A DNA stretch of 64,000 bases from JACVRW01 sp036407035 (GTDB lineage: Bacteria; Actinomycetota; Thermoleophilia; Solirubrobacterales; Thermoleophilaceae), in assembly GCA_036407035.1 (NCBI GenBank), contig DASXAA010000168.1, positions 28,634 to 92,633 of the forward strand, given 5' to 3'. The notes under the pieces are model-generated. The model did no database searches and was not told where the DNA came from. It saw only the letters and a program-made list of their open reading frames with translations. Numbering within the stretch: the first letter of the stretch is position 1; the number at the start of each line of letters is the position of its first letter. A program made the position numbers and the translations under genes. This document shows positions 42,019 to 51,205 of the stretch, in pieces.

Positions 42019-44025
42019 TCAGGCGACCCCGGCGTCGATCAGGAGGCGCCAGATCTCGTCCTGGTCGACCACCTCGACGCCGAGCTTCTCTGCCTTCGCG
42101 GTCTTGGCCGCGCCGACCGCTTCTCCGCAGATCAGTAGGTCCGTGTTGGCGGACACCGAGGAGGCCGTCTCCGCGCCGGCGCGCTCGCACAGCCGCTGGA
42201 AGGCGGGCCGGGCGACCTTCTCGCCGCTGCGCGGGTCCGCGATCGTGCCGGTCACGACGACGGTCTTGCCGACGAGCGGCGCGTCCGAGGCGATTTTCGG
42301 CGGCAGGTCCTCCTCGCGGACGTCGAGGTCGACGCCGAGCTCCCGCAGCCGCGCCAGTTCGGCGCGCGTGCTCTCGCGGCCGAGGTGCGACCGGAGGCTG
42401 GCGGCGACCTTCGGCCCGATGTCCTCGACCCGCTGCAGCTCGTCCTCGCCGGCCGCCGCGACCTCCTCCAGGCTCCGGTACCCCGCGCGACAGAGGCGGG
42501 CCGCGGTGGCCTCGGAGGCCATCGGGATCGCGAGCCCGATCAGCGCGCGCCGCATCCCGACCGCGCGGCTGCTGTCGATCGACTCGAGCATGCGGTCGGC
42601 CGAGATCTCGGCGATGCGCTCGAACCCGAGCAGCGTGTCGCGCTCGAGCGCGTAGAAGTCGGACGGCCGCTCGAGCAGGCCGGCCTCGTTCAGGCGCTCG
42701 ATCCACACCGGGCCGATCGCGTCGATGTCCGCTGCGGCGCGCGAGGCCCAGTGGATCAGGCGGCGCACGGTCTGTGCCGGGCAGGCGACGTTGGTGCAGT
42801 AGAGCTCGCGGCTGTTGCCCTGTTCGGTGAGCGGCTGGCCGCAGGAGGGGCACTCGGCCGGCGGCACGATCTCCCGCTCGGCGCCGGTGCGCTTCGAGGC
42901 GTCGAGCACGCCGGCGACGAACGGGATCACGTCGCCGGCGCGGCGCACGAGCACGGTGTCCCCAATGCGGACGTCGCGGGCGCGGATCACCTCTTGGTTC
43001 GCGAGCGTGGCGCGCATGACGGTCGTGCCGCCGACGAACACCGGCTCGAGGATCGCGACCGGCGCGACCTTGCCGATCTTGCCGACATCCCAGACGACGT
43101 CCGCGAGCACCGTTGTCTTCTCCTCGGCGGCGAACTTGTAGGCGAGCGCGCCCCGCGGGCTGTTGGCGCGCGTGCCGGCGGCGGCGTAGGCGTTGCGGTC
43201 CGCCAGCCGCAGGACGGCGCCGTCAAGGTCGTAGTCGAGCTCGTCGCGGCCCGCCTCGATCGCGGCGATCACCTCCTGCGCCGCGGCGGCGTCGTCGCAG
43301 TGGCGCATGTCGGCGGCATCGAACCCGAGCGTCTTGAGCGCCTCCTCCAGGTCGGCCTTGGCGCCATCGGAGGTGTCGAGGTCGAACGCGAAGAAGCGCA
43401 GCCGCCGCTCGGCGACCGCCGCCGGGTCCTTGGCGCGGACGGTCCCGGCGGCCCCGGTGCGCGGATTGATCAGCGGCTTGTCGGGATGGGCGGCGTTGTA
43501 GGCCGCGAACGTGGAGCGCAGCATGACGGCCTCGCCGCGGACCTCGACGCGCCCTTTCGGCGCGATCGCGGCAGGCACCCCGTCGGTCAGCGCCCGCACG
43601 AGCACGGTCACGTCGTCGCCGGTGGTGCCGTCGCCGCGGGTCACGGCGCGGGCGAGCCGGCCGCCCTCGTACACGAGCGCGAGCGAGAGCCCGTCGAGCT
43701 TCGGCATGACGACCACCGGCTGGCCCGGAAAGCGGTCGAAGAACGCCGCGACCTGCTCGGGCGTGGTGGCCTTCTCGAGCGACAGCATCGGGCGGCTGTG
43801 ACGCACCGGCGCATGGAGCGCCGCGGGCGCGCCGACCTGATCGAGCGGATTCGGGTCGGGCGCGAGCTCGGGATGCTCGTCGAGGAGGCCCCGCAGCTCG
43901 TCCTCGAGGGCGTCGTAGTCGGCATCGGCGACGAGCGGCTCGCCGTCGTAATAGGCCGCGCGAAGCTCGATCAGGCGAGCCGCGAGGGCCTCGATGCGCG
44001 CGCCGGCGTCAGGGGTGGTCGTCAC
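42019..44025 (-). CDS. ligA: NAD-dependent DNA ligase
   Basis: 668 residues. Domain Ia, adenylation domain with nucleotide-attaching lysine in MPKLDGLSL, OB fold, zinc finger CPSCGQP...CTNVACP, helix-hairpin-helix repeats and a C-terminal BRCT domain (about 588-665) are all present. It seals nicks in DNA replication and repair. The GTG at 44025 was preferred over a longer upstream frame because TAGCGT lies seven bases upstream and the upstream residues are not ligase-like. Confidence 0.97.
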   Translation of the reverse strand: MTTTPDAGARIEALAARLIELRAAYYDGEPLVADADYDALEDELRGLLDEHPELAPDPNPLDQVGAPAALHAPVRHSRPMLSLEKATTPEQVAAFFDRFPGQPVVVMPKLDGLSLALVYEGGRLARAVTRGDGTTGDDVTVLVRALTDGVPAAIAPKGRVEVRGEAVMLRSTFAAYNAAHPDKPLINPRTGAAGTVRAKDPAAVAERRLRFFAFDLDTSDGAKADLEEALKTLGFDAADMRHCDDAAAAQEVIAAIEAGRDELDYDLDGAVLRLADRNAYAAAGTRANSPRGALAYKFAAEEKTTVLADVVWDVGKIGKVAPVAILEPVFVGGTTVMRATLANQEVIRARDVRIGDTVLVRRAGDVIPFVAGVLDASKRTGAEREIVPPAECPSCGQPLTEQGNSRELYCTNVACPAQTVRRLIHWASRAAADIDAIGPVWIERLNEAGLLERPSDFYALERDTLLGFERIAEISADRMLESIDSSRAVGMRRALIGLAIPMASEATAARLCRAGYRSLEEVAAAGEDELQRVEDIGPKVAASLRSHLGRESTRAELARLRELGVDLDVREEDLPPKIASDAPLVGKTVVVTGTIADPRSGEKVARPAFQRLCERAGAETASSVSANTDLLICGEAVGAAKTAKAEKLGVEVVDQDEIWRLLIDAGVA

Positions 44026-44032
44026 GCCGCAT

Positions 44033-44038
44033 ACGCTA
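44033..44038 (-). promoter_or_regulatory. Leaderless-type -10 for ligA
   Basis: Minus strand TAGCGT ends seven bases before the ligA GTG. Confidence 0.5.
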
Positions 44039-44100
44039 CGCGGCACCGGGGGCGCCGGGGGCGAGATGGCCGCGCCTGTTTCGGCGGTGGCCGCGCGACT

Positions 44101-44146
44101 ACTTTGATGAGTTGTGGCCCCTATAGGGGCCCAAAAGCACCAAAGT
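44101..44146. promoter_or_regulatory. 46-bp dyad upstream of ligA
   Basis: A perfect 16-base palindrome GGCCCCTATAGGGGCC (44116-44131) is flanked at exactly nine bases on each side by ACTTTG (44101-44106) and its complement CAAAGT (44141-44146). No T-run follows on either strand. It looks like a protein-binding site or a cruciform rather than a terminator. It lies in the 216-base gap between the SepIVA-like gene and ligA. Confidence 0.7.
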
Positions 44147-44241
44147 TCGCGAAAGCGCGCCCGCCCAAGCGGTCCGCGCCAAACCCTGGTTGCTGCAGTA
44201 GACGCCCAGGCCGACAACCGGCGCCGGCGGAGACCCGGGCC

Positions 44242-44703
44242 TCAGCCCACCTCAGCCTCTTCGCGCCCCTGCAGCCGGTCCCGCCCCCGCTGCACGGCCG
44301 CGATGAACTTCGTCAGGTTGACCTCGAGCGTGTTCAGGATGTCGTCGGCGTAGTCCTCCGCGCCCAGGCGGATCTCCCGCTCTCGGGCGCGCGCGTCCTC
44401 GATGATCTCCTCCGCCTGCCGCTCGGCCTGCTTCACGACCTCTTCCTCGCCGATCAGCCGGCCCGGCTCGTCGCGCGCCTCCTTGATGATCCGCTCCGCC
44501 TCGCGCTTCGCCTCGGCCAGCATCTCCTGGCGCTCCTTCACGATCCACCGCGCCTGCTTGATCTCCTCGGGGATCGTCGCGCGCATCTGGTCGAGGATGT
44601 CGTAGATCTCCTCCTTGTCGACGCGCACCTGATCCGTCAGCGGGACGGGCTTCGCGTTGTGAATCGTGTCGTCGAGTTTGTCGATCAGGACCAGGACGTC
44701 CAT
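44242..44703 (-). CDS. DivIVA/SepIVA-like coiled-coil protein
   Basis: 153 residues, almost wholly charged coiled coil (about 25-145), with an N-terminal MDVLVLIDKLDDTI segment like the DivIVA-type N-terminus of SepIVA. In mycobacteria SepIVA lies beside coaD and rsmD and works in division and polar membrane organisation; the same neighbours occur here. It is shorter than SepIVA (about 245). ATG with a GAGGAA ribosome-binding site. Function is inferred from context. Confidence 0.75.
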   Translation of the reverse strand: MDVLVLIDKLDDTIHNAKPVPLTDQVRVDKEEIYDILDQMRATIPEEIKQARWIVKERQEMLAEAKREAERIIKEARDEPGRLIGEEEVVKQAERQAEEIIEDARAREREIRLGAEDYADDILNTLEVNLTKFIAAVQRGRDRLQGREEAEVG

Positions 44704-44721
44704 GGGCGGTTCCTCAATTCG

Positions 44722-45222
44722 CTAGCGCTTCAGCTCTTCCTGCAACCGCGCGGCGACGCGGTCGGGCACGAGCCCGCTTATGTCGCCGCCGAACATGGCC
44801 AGCTCCTTCACGCCGCTCGAGCTGAGAAAGCTGAATTGGGGGGTTGCCATCAGGTACACGCTCTCGATCTCAGGGGCCATCTTGCGGTTCAACTGGTTCA
44901 TCTCGAACTCGTACTCGAAGTCCGAGATCGCCCTCAGCCCCTTCACGATCGATTTCGCACCATGTTCACGGGCAAAATCGACGAGCAGGGTATCAAAGGG
45001 TTTTACCTGCACATTGGGGAAATCCTTCGTCTCCCGCTCGATGAACGCGACCCGTTCCTCGGCGCTGAAGAGCGTCTTCTGCTTGCGGACGGGCTGGTTG
45101 ACCACCCCGACGATCAGGCTCTCGAACACGCCGGCGGCGCGCCCGATGATGTCGAGGTGGCCGAACGTGACCGGGTCGTAGGAGCCCGGGCAGACGGCCG
45201 TCCCGCCGTCCGGCTCAGGCAT
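44722..45222 (-). CDS. coaD: Phosphopantetheine adenylyltransferase
   Basis: 166 residues. CoaD adenylates 4'-phosphopantetheine to dephospho-CoA. The nucleotidyltransferase motifs GSYDPVTFGHLDII and the SFLSSSGVKE (ISSTxVR-like) segment are visible. It overlaps the rsmD end by eight bases, the usual rsmD-coaD pair. Confidence 0.97.
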   Translation of the reverse strand: MPEPDGGTAVCPGSYDPVTFGHLDIIGRAAGVFESLIVGVVNQPVRKQKTLFSAEERVAFIERETKDFPNVQVKPFDTLLVDFAREHGAKSIVKGLRAISDFEYEFEMNQLNRKMAPEIESVYLMATPQFSFLSSSGVKELAMFGGDISGLVPDRVAARLQEELKR

Positions 45223-45733
45223 GGATCGCGATGCGCGTGTCGCCGTACGTCCGCTCCACGAGGAGCGGCAGCGTCAACTCGAGCGGCCTGCGCTTGTCGG
45301 ATTCGGTCACGGTTCGGGCGCCTTCTGCGAGGACCGGGGGCAGCGCCTCCGAGAGCCTTTCCCCCAATCGCGGCGCCGAATCATATGGCGGGTCGATGAA
45401 TACGAGGTCGTACGGCGACTGGCGGTTCCGTAGAAACACCAGGGCGTCGCCCCTGACGACCGCCGCGCGCACGCCGACCAGGTCGAGGTTGCGCCTGATC
45501 GCCGCGCACGCGCGCTGGTCGTTGTCGACGAACACCGCCTCGGCCGCCCCGCGTGACAGCGCCTCGATCCCGAGCGCGCCGGAGCCCGCGTAGAGGTCGA
45601 GCACGCGCGCGCCGCCCACGTCGCCGAGGATGGAGAACAGCGCCTCGCGGACGCGGTCCGCGGTCGGGCGCGTTCGGAAGCCGCGCGGGGCGTGCAGGCG
45701 CCGCCCCTTGAACTCGCCGGCGACGACCCTCAC
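45215..45733 (-). CDS. rsmD: 16S rRNA (guanine966-N2)-methyltransferase
   Basis: 172 residues. SAM-binding motif DLYAGSGALGIEAL and catalytic DPPY are clear, with the family N-terminus MRVVAGEFKGRRL. It methylates G966 of 16S rRNA. It overlaps coaD and follows the NTF2-like gene by 28 bases. Confidence 0.96.
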   Translation of the reverse strand: MRVVAGEFKGRRLHAPRGFRTRPTADRVREALFSILGDVGGARVLDLYAGSGALGIEALSRGAAEAVFVDNDQRACAAIRRNLDLVGVRAAVVRGDALVFLRNRQSPYDLVFIDPPYDSAPRLGERLSEALPPVLAEGARTVTESDKRRPLELTLPLLVERTYGDTRIAIHA

Positions 45734-45761
45734 GGCTCAGGGGGCGGCGAAGCGACGACCC

Positions 45762-46160
45762 TCACGGCGCCAGTCCGGCCGCCGCGAGCGCCTCCTCGTG
45801 GCTGTTGTAGGCGACCATCCGCACGGCCCGGCCCCCGCTGAATGTCCACACCTGGCCGAGGTGCATCTCCACCTCCGCCCCGCTCGCCCGGCCGCGCGCG
45901 TGCATGACGGACAGCACCACCACGCGATCGTCGCCCGCGCGGCGGATCTCCCACTCGATGCGGTGGTCCTCCCACGGCTCGAGCCACTCGCGGAAGAAGT
46001 CCTTGGTCCCCTCCGGCCCCCGCCGCATCTCACCGCCCGGGACTCCCGGCACGAACCACTCGAAGTCCTCGCCGAGGCCGCCGACCGCGCGGTCGAAGTC
46101 GCCCTCCAGCCACATCAGCTCGTAGCCGCGCTGCAGGATGTCGACGGGGTCGCGCGTCAC
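45762..46160 (-). CDS. SnoaL/NTF2-like protein
   Basis: 132 residues of the SnoaL-like cone fold (ILQRGYELMWLEGDFD, HLGQVWTFSGGRAVRMVAYNSHEEAL). Members bind small ligands or act as isomerases or cyclases; no catalytic residue can be assigned. The GTG at 46160 overlaps the recG stop by four bases (GTGA), so it is translated with recG. This insertion between recG and rsmD is not a usual member of the cluster. Confidence 0.82.
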   Translation of the reverse strand: MTRDPVDILQRGYELMWLEGDFDRAVGGLGEDFEWFVPGVPGGEMRRGPEGTKDFFREWLEPWEDHRIEWEIRRAGDDRVVVLSVMHARGRASGAEVEMHLGQVWTFSGGRAVRMVAYNSHEEALAAAGLAP

Positions 46161-48286
46161 GCCGGGATCGGGTCGAGCTCCGACCCGAACCTCGCCTCCA
46201 TCGCCTCGCGCAGCAGCACGTGCTCCGGCTCGCCGAGCGAGGGGTCGCGCGCCAGCAGCTCGTCGGCCCGCTCGCGGGCGCGCACCAGCAGCTCGGTGTC
46301 CTCGGGCAGCCGGGCGACGCGGAACTCGGGCAGCCCGTGCTGGCGCGTGCCGAGCACATCGCCGGCGCCGCGCAGCTGCAGGTCGATCTCGGCGAGCCTG
46401 AAGCCGTCGCTCTCGCCGGCGAGCGCCTCCAGGCGCGGCAGCTTCGGGTCCCCGAACGCGATGCACAGCGACTGGTGCTCGCCGCGGCCCACCCGGCCGC
46501 GCAGCTGGTGCAGCTGCGAGAGCCCGTAGCGCTCGGCCGCCTCGATCAGCATCACGGTCGCGTTCGGCACGTCGATCCCGACCTCGATCACGCTCGTTGC
46601 CACGAGCACGTCCGCGGCGCCCGACGCGAACGCCTCCATCGCCTTCTGCTTCGCGGCCGGCCGCAGCTGGCCGTGGATCAGCTCCACCCGCTGCTCGCGG
46701 AACTCGGTCTTGCGCAGGCGCCCGAACTCGACCGTTGCCGCCTTCGCCTGCAGCGCCTCCGACTCCTCCACCAGCGGGCACACGACGAAGCACTGCCGCC
46801 CGCGGGCGATCTCCTCGCGGATGCGCTCGTACGCGCGCCGGCGCGCGCGCTCGCCGTCGACCACGTGCGTCTCGACCGGCCGGCGCCCCCTCGGCAGCTC
46901 GCGCAGCACGGTGGCGTCGAGGTCGCCGTACGCGGTCAGCGACAGCGTGCGCGGGATCGGAGTGGCCGTCATGTGGAGAGTGTGCGGGGCGAGCCCCTCC
47001 GGCGCCTTGCGGTCGAGCGCGGCGCGCTGGCGCACCCCGAACCGGTGCTGCTCGTCGACGACGCAGACGGCCAGGTCGCGGAACGTCACCGCCTCCTCGA
47101 TGAGGGCGTGGGTGCCGACCACCAGCTGGAGCTCGCCACTCGCCAGCCGCGCCAGCAGGTCGCGCCGCCGCGCGCCCGGCGTGGAGCCGGTCAGCAGCTC
47201 CAGGGGGATCGCCCCGCCGAGCAGCCGGTCGAGCGTGCGGTGGTGCTGCTCCGCGAGCGTCTCGGTCGGCGCCATCAGCGCCGCCTGGGCGTCGTTCTCG
47301 ACCGCCCGCAGCATCGCGTGCAGCGCCACCACGGTCTTGCCGCTCCCGACCTCCCCCATCAGGAGCCGCTGCATCGGCCGCTCGGAGTCGAGGTCGGCGT
47401 CGATCGCCGCCATCGCCCGCGCCTGGTCGCCGGTCGGCTCGAACGGCAGCGACGCCCGCCAGGGATCCACGGCCCGCCCGCGCGCCGCGAGCGGCCGCGC
47501 GCGGCGGCCCTCGCGCCGGTTCCGCCGCCGCCCCGCCACCGCGAGCTGGAGCAGGAACAGCTCCTCGAATGCGAGCCGGCGGCGGGCGCCGGCCTCCTCG
47601 TCCTCGGTGTCCGGGAAGTGCGTGGCCGCGAGGGCGGCGGGGCGGTCGGGAAGCCGCTCCGCGACCCGGAGCCGCGATGGCAGCGGCTCGACCGACGCGA
47701 GCATGCGCGAGTACCCGTCCCACGCCAGCTGTCGCAGCCGCGCCGCGGTGATCCCCTCGGTCGCGGGGTGCACCGGCACCAGGCCGACCGTGTGTACGGG
47801 CGCCCCACCGTCGCCCCCGATCAGCTCGTGCTCGGTCACCCAGAACTCGCCGCGGCGGCGCAGCTTGCCGTGCAGCAGCACCTGCGACCCCTCCCCCAGC
47901 TGCCGCGCTATCCACGGCTGGTTGAACCACACGGCCACGAGCGGGCCGCTGTCGTCGCGCACGCGCGCCTCCACCCGCTTGCGACGGCGGTCGCGCATCG
48001 GCTTGACCTGGACGCCGCCCACGACGACCGCCACCGTCGCGTCCTCGCCCAGTGCCAGCTCCGCCACGCGGCGCACGTCGCGGCGGTCGCGGTGCGAGTG
48101 CGGCAGATGCTCGATCAGGTCGCCCCAGGTGGCGATGCCGAGGGCGGCCAGCGCCTTGCCGGGCGCGCCGCGGAGCGACAACGGCTCGGCCAGCAGCGAC
48201 GGTCGCGGCCACGAGCGGACCGGCGCCCGCCCGGCGGCGTCACGCGTGAGCTCGTCTTTGGACGCGAAGGCGGTCGGTGCGCTCAC
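46157..48286 (-). CDS. recG: ATP-dependent DNA helicase RecG
   Basis: 709 residues. N-terminal wedge/OB domain (about 60-170), then helicase domains with Walker A GEVGSGKT, DEQH box (VVDEQHRFGVRQR), TATPIPRTL and the C-terminal QLRGRVGRGEHQS. RecG regresses stalled forks and branched DNA. The GTG at 48286 overlaps the upstream stop by four bases (GTGA). Confidence 0.97.
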   Translation of the reverse strand: MSAPTAFASKDELTRDAAGRAPVRSWPRPSLLAEPLSLRGAPGKALAALGIATWGDLIEHLPHSHRDRRDVRRVAELALGEDATVAVVVGGVQVKPMRDRRRKRVEARVRDDSGPLVAVWFNQPWIARQLGEGSQVLLHGKLRRRGEFWVTEHELIGGDGGAPVHTVGLVPVHPATEGITAARLRQLAWDGYSRMLASVEPLPSRLRVAERLPDRPAALAATHFPDTEDEEAGARRRLAFEELFLLQLAVAGRRRNRREGRRARPLAARGRAVDPWRASLPFEPTGDQARAMAAIDADLDSERPMQRLLMGEVGSGKTVVALHAMLRAVENDAQAALMAPTETLAEQHHRTLDRLLGGAIPLELLTGSTPGARRRDLLARLASGELQLVVGTHALIEEAVTFRDLAVCVVDEQHRFGVRQRAALDRKAPEGLAPHTLHMTATPIPRTLSLTAYGDLDATVLRELPRGRRPVETHVVDGERARRRAYERIREEIARGRQCFVVCPLVEESEALQAKAATVEFGRLRKTEFREQRVELIHGQLRPAAKQKAMEAFASGAADVLVATSVIEVGIDVPNATVMLIEAAERYGLSQLHQLRGRVGRGEHQSLCIAFGDPKLPRLEALAGESDGFRLAEIDLQLRGAGDVLGTRQHGLPEFRVARLPEDTELLVRARERADELLARDPSLGEPEHVLLREAMEARFGSELDPIPA

Positions 48287-49929
48287 TCCGCGCAGAGCAG
48301 CCACCACCAGGCGGGCTGGCCGCCCTCGTGCTGCTCGAGCTCCACGCCGTCCGGAACGAGCGCCGCCACGGCCTCCCGCGCCAGCGGCGGCTCGTCGCCC
48401 GCGATGCAGGTGAGCAGCTCGGCGTCGCCCGCCAGGCGCGTGAGCGTGGCCGCGAGCGTCTCGTCGGGCTCGCCCCAGGCGACCAGCTCGCCGTCCGCGT
48501 AGCCGACCGCCTCGCCGGCCTTGAACCGGCCCTTCGCGTCGTCGCGGGCCGCCGGCGCCACGCCGCCGAGGCGCAGCGCGGCCGCCGCCTCGGACACGGC
48601 GGCGTGGTTGGCCGCGCCGTCGCCGTGCGGGTCGAACGCGAGCAGCGCCGTGAGCCCCTCCTGCGGCGCCGTCGTCGGCACCACGCGCGCGGGCTTCTCG
48701 GACAGCTCCGCGGCGCGCTCGGCGGCGAGGATCACGTTGGGGCTGTTCGGCAGCACCACGACCTCGCGGCCGCCGGCCGCATGGATGCCGGCCAGCAGCT
48801 CGTACGTCGATGGGTTCATGGTCGCGCCGCCGTCCACGACGAGCACGCCGAGGTCCTCGAACATGCGCTTGAGCCCCTCGCCGCTCGCGACCGCGACGAC
48901 CGAGCACTCCGTCTCGCGCGCGGGCGCGAGCGCGCCCGCCAGGCGAGCGCTGCGCTCCGAGACCTGCTCGTGCATGTCGGCCACGTCGAACCGGGACACC
49001 TCGCCGACGGCCTCGAACAGGTCGGCGGCGCGGCCGGGCTCGTCGGTGTGCACGTGCACGCGCAGCGTGCGGTGGTCGCCCACGACCAGCACCGAGTCGC
49101 CGATGTCCTCGAGCCGCGGGACGAACGAGCCGGCGTCGAGGTTCTCGCCCGTGACGGCGAAGTTCGTGCAGTAGCGGAAGCTCGACGAGGCGTGCTCGGG
49201 CCTGTGGAGCGAGGGCGCGGGAGTGGCCTGGTGCTCCAGCAACGGGGCGCCGTCGCCGCGAAGCGCGGCGAGGCAGCCGGCGAGGATCACGGTCAGGCCG
49301 TACGCGCCGGCGTCCACGACGCCGGCCTCGCGGAGCACGGCCAGCTGCTCGGGGCCGCGCTCAACCGCCTCCTTGCCCGCCTCGAGCGCGTTCTCGAGCA
49401 CCTCGGCGAGCAGCTCGTCCTGCTCCTCCGGGGTGGCGTCCGGACCGAGGCGCTGCGTGTCCATGTGGGCGAGGTCGTGCGCCACGCGGCGCGCCATCGC
49501 GCGCACGGCGGAGAGCATCGTCCCCTCGGCCGGGTCGCGCACGGAGGCGTACGCGGCGTCGGCGGCGCGGGCGAAGGCGGCCGAGATCAGCACCGGGTCG
49601 ACCAGCTCGCCCTGGCGGCTGGCCAGCTCCTCGGCGGCGCCGCGGACGAACTGCGACAGGATCACGCCGCTGTTGCCGCGCGCGCCGAGCAGGGCGGCCC
49701 GGGCCACGCCGGAGACGATCGTGTCGCGGCCGATCGCGTCGACGGGCTGGCCGTTCAGGCGGTCGAGCTCGTCCATCACGGCGCGCATCGTGAGCGCCAT
49801 GTTGTCGCCGGTGTCCCCGTCGGCGACGGGGAACACGTTGAGGTCGTTCACCTCCTGCCGGCGGCGCTCGAGCTCCTGCAAGGCGGCGCCCACGACACGT
49901 CGGAACCGGACCAGGCTCTCGTCAGGCAC
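48283..49929 (-). CDS. fakA: DAK2-domain protein (FakA/YloV-like)
   Basis: 548 residues. The N-terminal DhaL/DAK2 kinase domain (about 5-200) has the Mg-binding aspartates in NVFPVADGDTGDNM and GARGNSGVILSQ. A middle domain and a C-terminal DAK1-like/DegV-like region follow. In Firmicutes FakA is the kinase of the fatty-acid kinase and needs a FakB fatty-acid carrier; no fakB is in this window. It lies between rpmB and recG, the conserved place. Confidence 0.9.
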   Translation of the reverse strand: MPDESLVRFRRVVGAALQELERRRQEVNDLNVFPVADGDTGDNMALTMRAVMDELDRLNGQPVDAIGRDTIVSGVARAALLGARGNSGVILSQFVRGAAEELASRQGELVDPVLISAAFARAADAAYASVRDPAEGTMLSAVRAMARRVAHDLAHMDTQRLGPDATPEEQDELLAEVLENALEAGKEAVERGPEQLAVLREAGVVDAGAYGLTVILAGCLAALRGDGAPLLEHQATPAPSLHRPEHASSSFRYCTNFAVTGENLDAGSFVPRLEDIGDSVLVVGDHRTLRVHVHTDEPGRAADLFEAVGEVSRFDVADMHEQVSERSARLAGALAPARETECSVVAVASGEGLKRMFEDLGVLVVDGGATMNPSTYELLAGIHAAGGREVVVLPNSPNVILAAERAAELSEKPARVVPTTAPQEGLTALLAFDPHGDGAANHAAVSEAAAALRLGGVAPAARDDAKGRFKAGEAVGYADGELVAWGEPDETLAATLTRLAGDAELLTCIAGDEPPLAREAVAALVPDGVELEQHEGGQPAWWWLLCAE

Positions 49930-49966
49930 GTGGGCTTTTTACACCTCTCGGCGGCGGGGTTGCGGC

Positions 49967-50158
49967 CTAGACGGCCTTGAGGACCTTGCCGGCCTTCAGG
50001 CAGCGCGTGCAGACGTACTCCCGGCGGGGCGCGCCGTCGACGGAGATCCGCACCTTCTGCAGGTTCGGGTTGAAGCGCCGCTTCGTCGCAACCATGGAGT
50101 GGCTGCGGCTGTGGCCGAACGCCGGCCCCTTTCCACACACGTAACAGACCTTTGGCAC
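49967..50158 (-). CDS. rpmB: Ribosomal protein L28
   Basis: 63 residues. The zinc-type L28 pattern is visible: CYVC near the start, HSMVATKRRFNPNLQKVRI in the middle and CTRC near the end. GTG 50158 lies eight bases after TACCCT, so it has a leaderless promoter in the short gap after ltaE. Confidence 0.96.
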   Translation of the reverse strand: MPKVCYVCGKGPAFGHSRSHSMVATKRRFNPNLQKVRISVDGAPRREYVCTRCLKAGKVLKAV

Positions 50159-50166
50159 GGCGGAGA

Positions 50167-50172
50167 AGGGTA
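50167..50172 (-). promoter_or_regulatory. Leaderless-type -10 for rpmB
   Basis: Minus strand TACCCT ends eight bases before the rpmB GTG and begins right after the ltaE stop. Confidence 0.5.
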
Positions 50173-51192
50173 TCAGCGGCCTTTTTCCACCACCGAGCGC
50201 GCCAGCTCGAGGGCGTGCTCGATGCCGGCGCGGTCCACGTCGAGGTGGGTCACTGCGCGCACGCGGCCGTCGAACGTGTTGCTCAGCTCGACCCCGTGGC
50301 GGTCCATCTCGGCGACGAAGCCCTCCGGCGCGGCGAAGATGACGATGTTGGTCTCCGGCGGCACGACCTCGAGGTCGATGTCGGCGAGCCCGCCGGCGAG
50401 CACGCGCGCGTTCTCGTGGTCCTCCGCCAGCCGCTCGACGTGGTGGTCGAGCGCGTAGAGGCAGCCCGCGGCGACGATCCCCGCCTGCCTGAACGCGCCG
50501 CCCATCTGCTGCTTCCAGCGCCAGGCCTCGTCGATCAGCTCGCGCGACCCGCACAGCACGGCGCCCACCGGCGCTCCGAGGCCCTTCGTGAAGTCGATCC
50601 AGGCCGTGTCGAACCCGCCCGCGTACTCGGCCGCCGACACGCGCGAGGCCACCACCGCGTTCATCAGCCGCGCCCCGTCCATGTGCGCCCGCAGGCCGTG
50701 CTCGCGCGCGACCTCGAGCACTGCGTGCACCGCCTCGAGCTGCCACACGCGGCCGCCGCCCATGTTCGTGGTCTGCTCGACGGACACGACGCGCGAGCGC
50801 GGCGAGTAGCGGCTCGGCGCGCGGATCCCGGCCCGCACCTGGTCGGCGGTGAAGATGCCGCCGTCGCCGTCGAGGGCGCGGATCATCAGCCCCGCGTTCC
50901 ATGCCGGGCCACCCGCCTCGGCGATGATCGGGTGCGCGCTCTGGTCGAGGATCAGCTCGTCGCCGCCCGGGCGCGAGTGCAGTCGCAGCGCGATCTGGTT
51001 GCACATCGTGCCGCTCGGCAGGAACAGGCCCGCCTCCTGGCCGAGCAGCTCGGCCACGCGCTCCTGCAGTCGCAGCGTGGTCGGGTCCTGGCCGCGCTGC
51101 TCGTCGCCGACGTCGGCGGTGGCGATCGCCCGCCGCATCTCCTCGGTCGGGCGCGTCTGCGTGTCGCTGTAGAGGTTGACGAAGCCGGCCAC
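50173..51192 (-). CDS. ltaE: Low-specificity L-threonine aldolase
   Basis: 339 residues. PLP fold type I enzyme splitting threonine to glycine and acetaldehyde. PLP-lysine is in WIDFTKGLGAPVG; other motifs are LYSDTQTRPTEEMR at the start, PSGTMCNQIA and HMDGARLMNA. It starts with GTG 51192, 13 bases after ribH, so is likely co-transcribed with the riboflavin genes. Confidence 0.93.
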   Translation of the reverse strand: MAGFVNLYSDTQTRPTEEMRRAIATADVGDEQRGQDPTTLRLQERVAELLGQEAGLFLPSGTMCNQIALRLHSRPGGDELILDQSAHPIIAEAGGPAWNAGLMIRALDGDGGIFTADQVRAGIRAPSRYSPRSRVVSVEQTTNMGGGRVWQLEAVHAVLEVAREHGLRAHMDGARLMNAVVASRVSAAEYAGGFDTAWIDFTKGLGAPVGAVLCGSRELIDEAWRWKQQMGGAFRQAGIVAAGCLYALDHHVERLAEDHENARVLAGGLADIDLEVVPPETNIVIFAAPEGFVAEMDRHGVELSNTFDGRVRAVTHLDVDRAGIEHALELARSVVEKGR

Positions 51193-51205
51193 TCGGGGCC
51201 GCAGG

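Noticed and set aside
42385..45399. 1004-codon plus-strand open frame opposite ligA, the SepIVA-like gene and coaD
   Set aside because: It runs across several well-supported minus-strand genes and is due to high GC.
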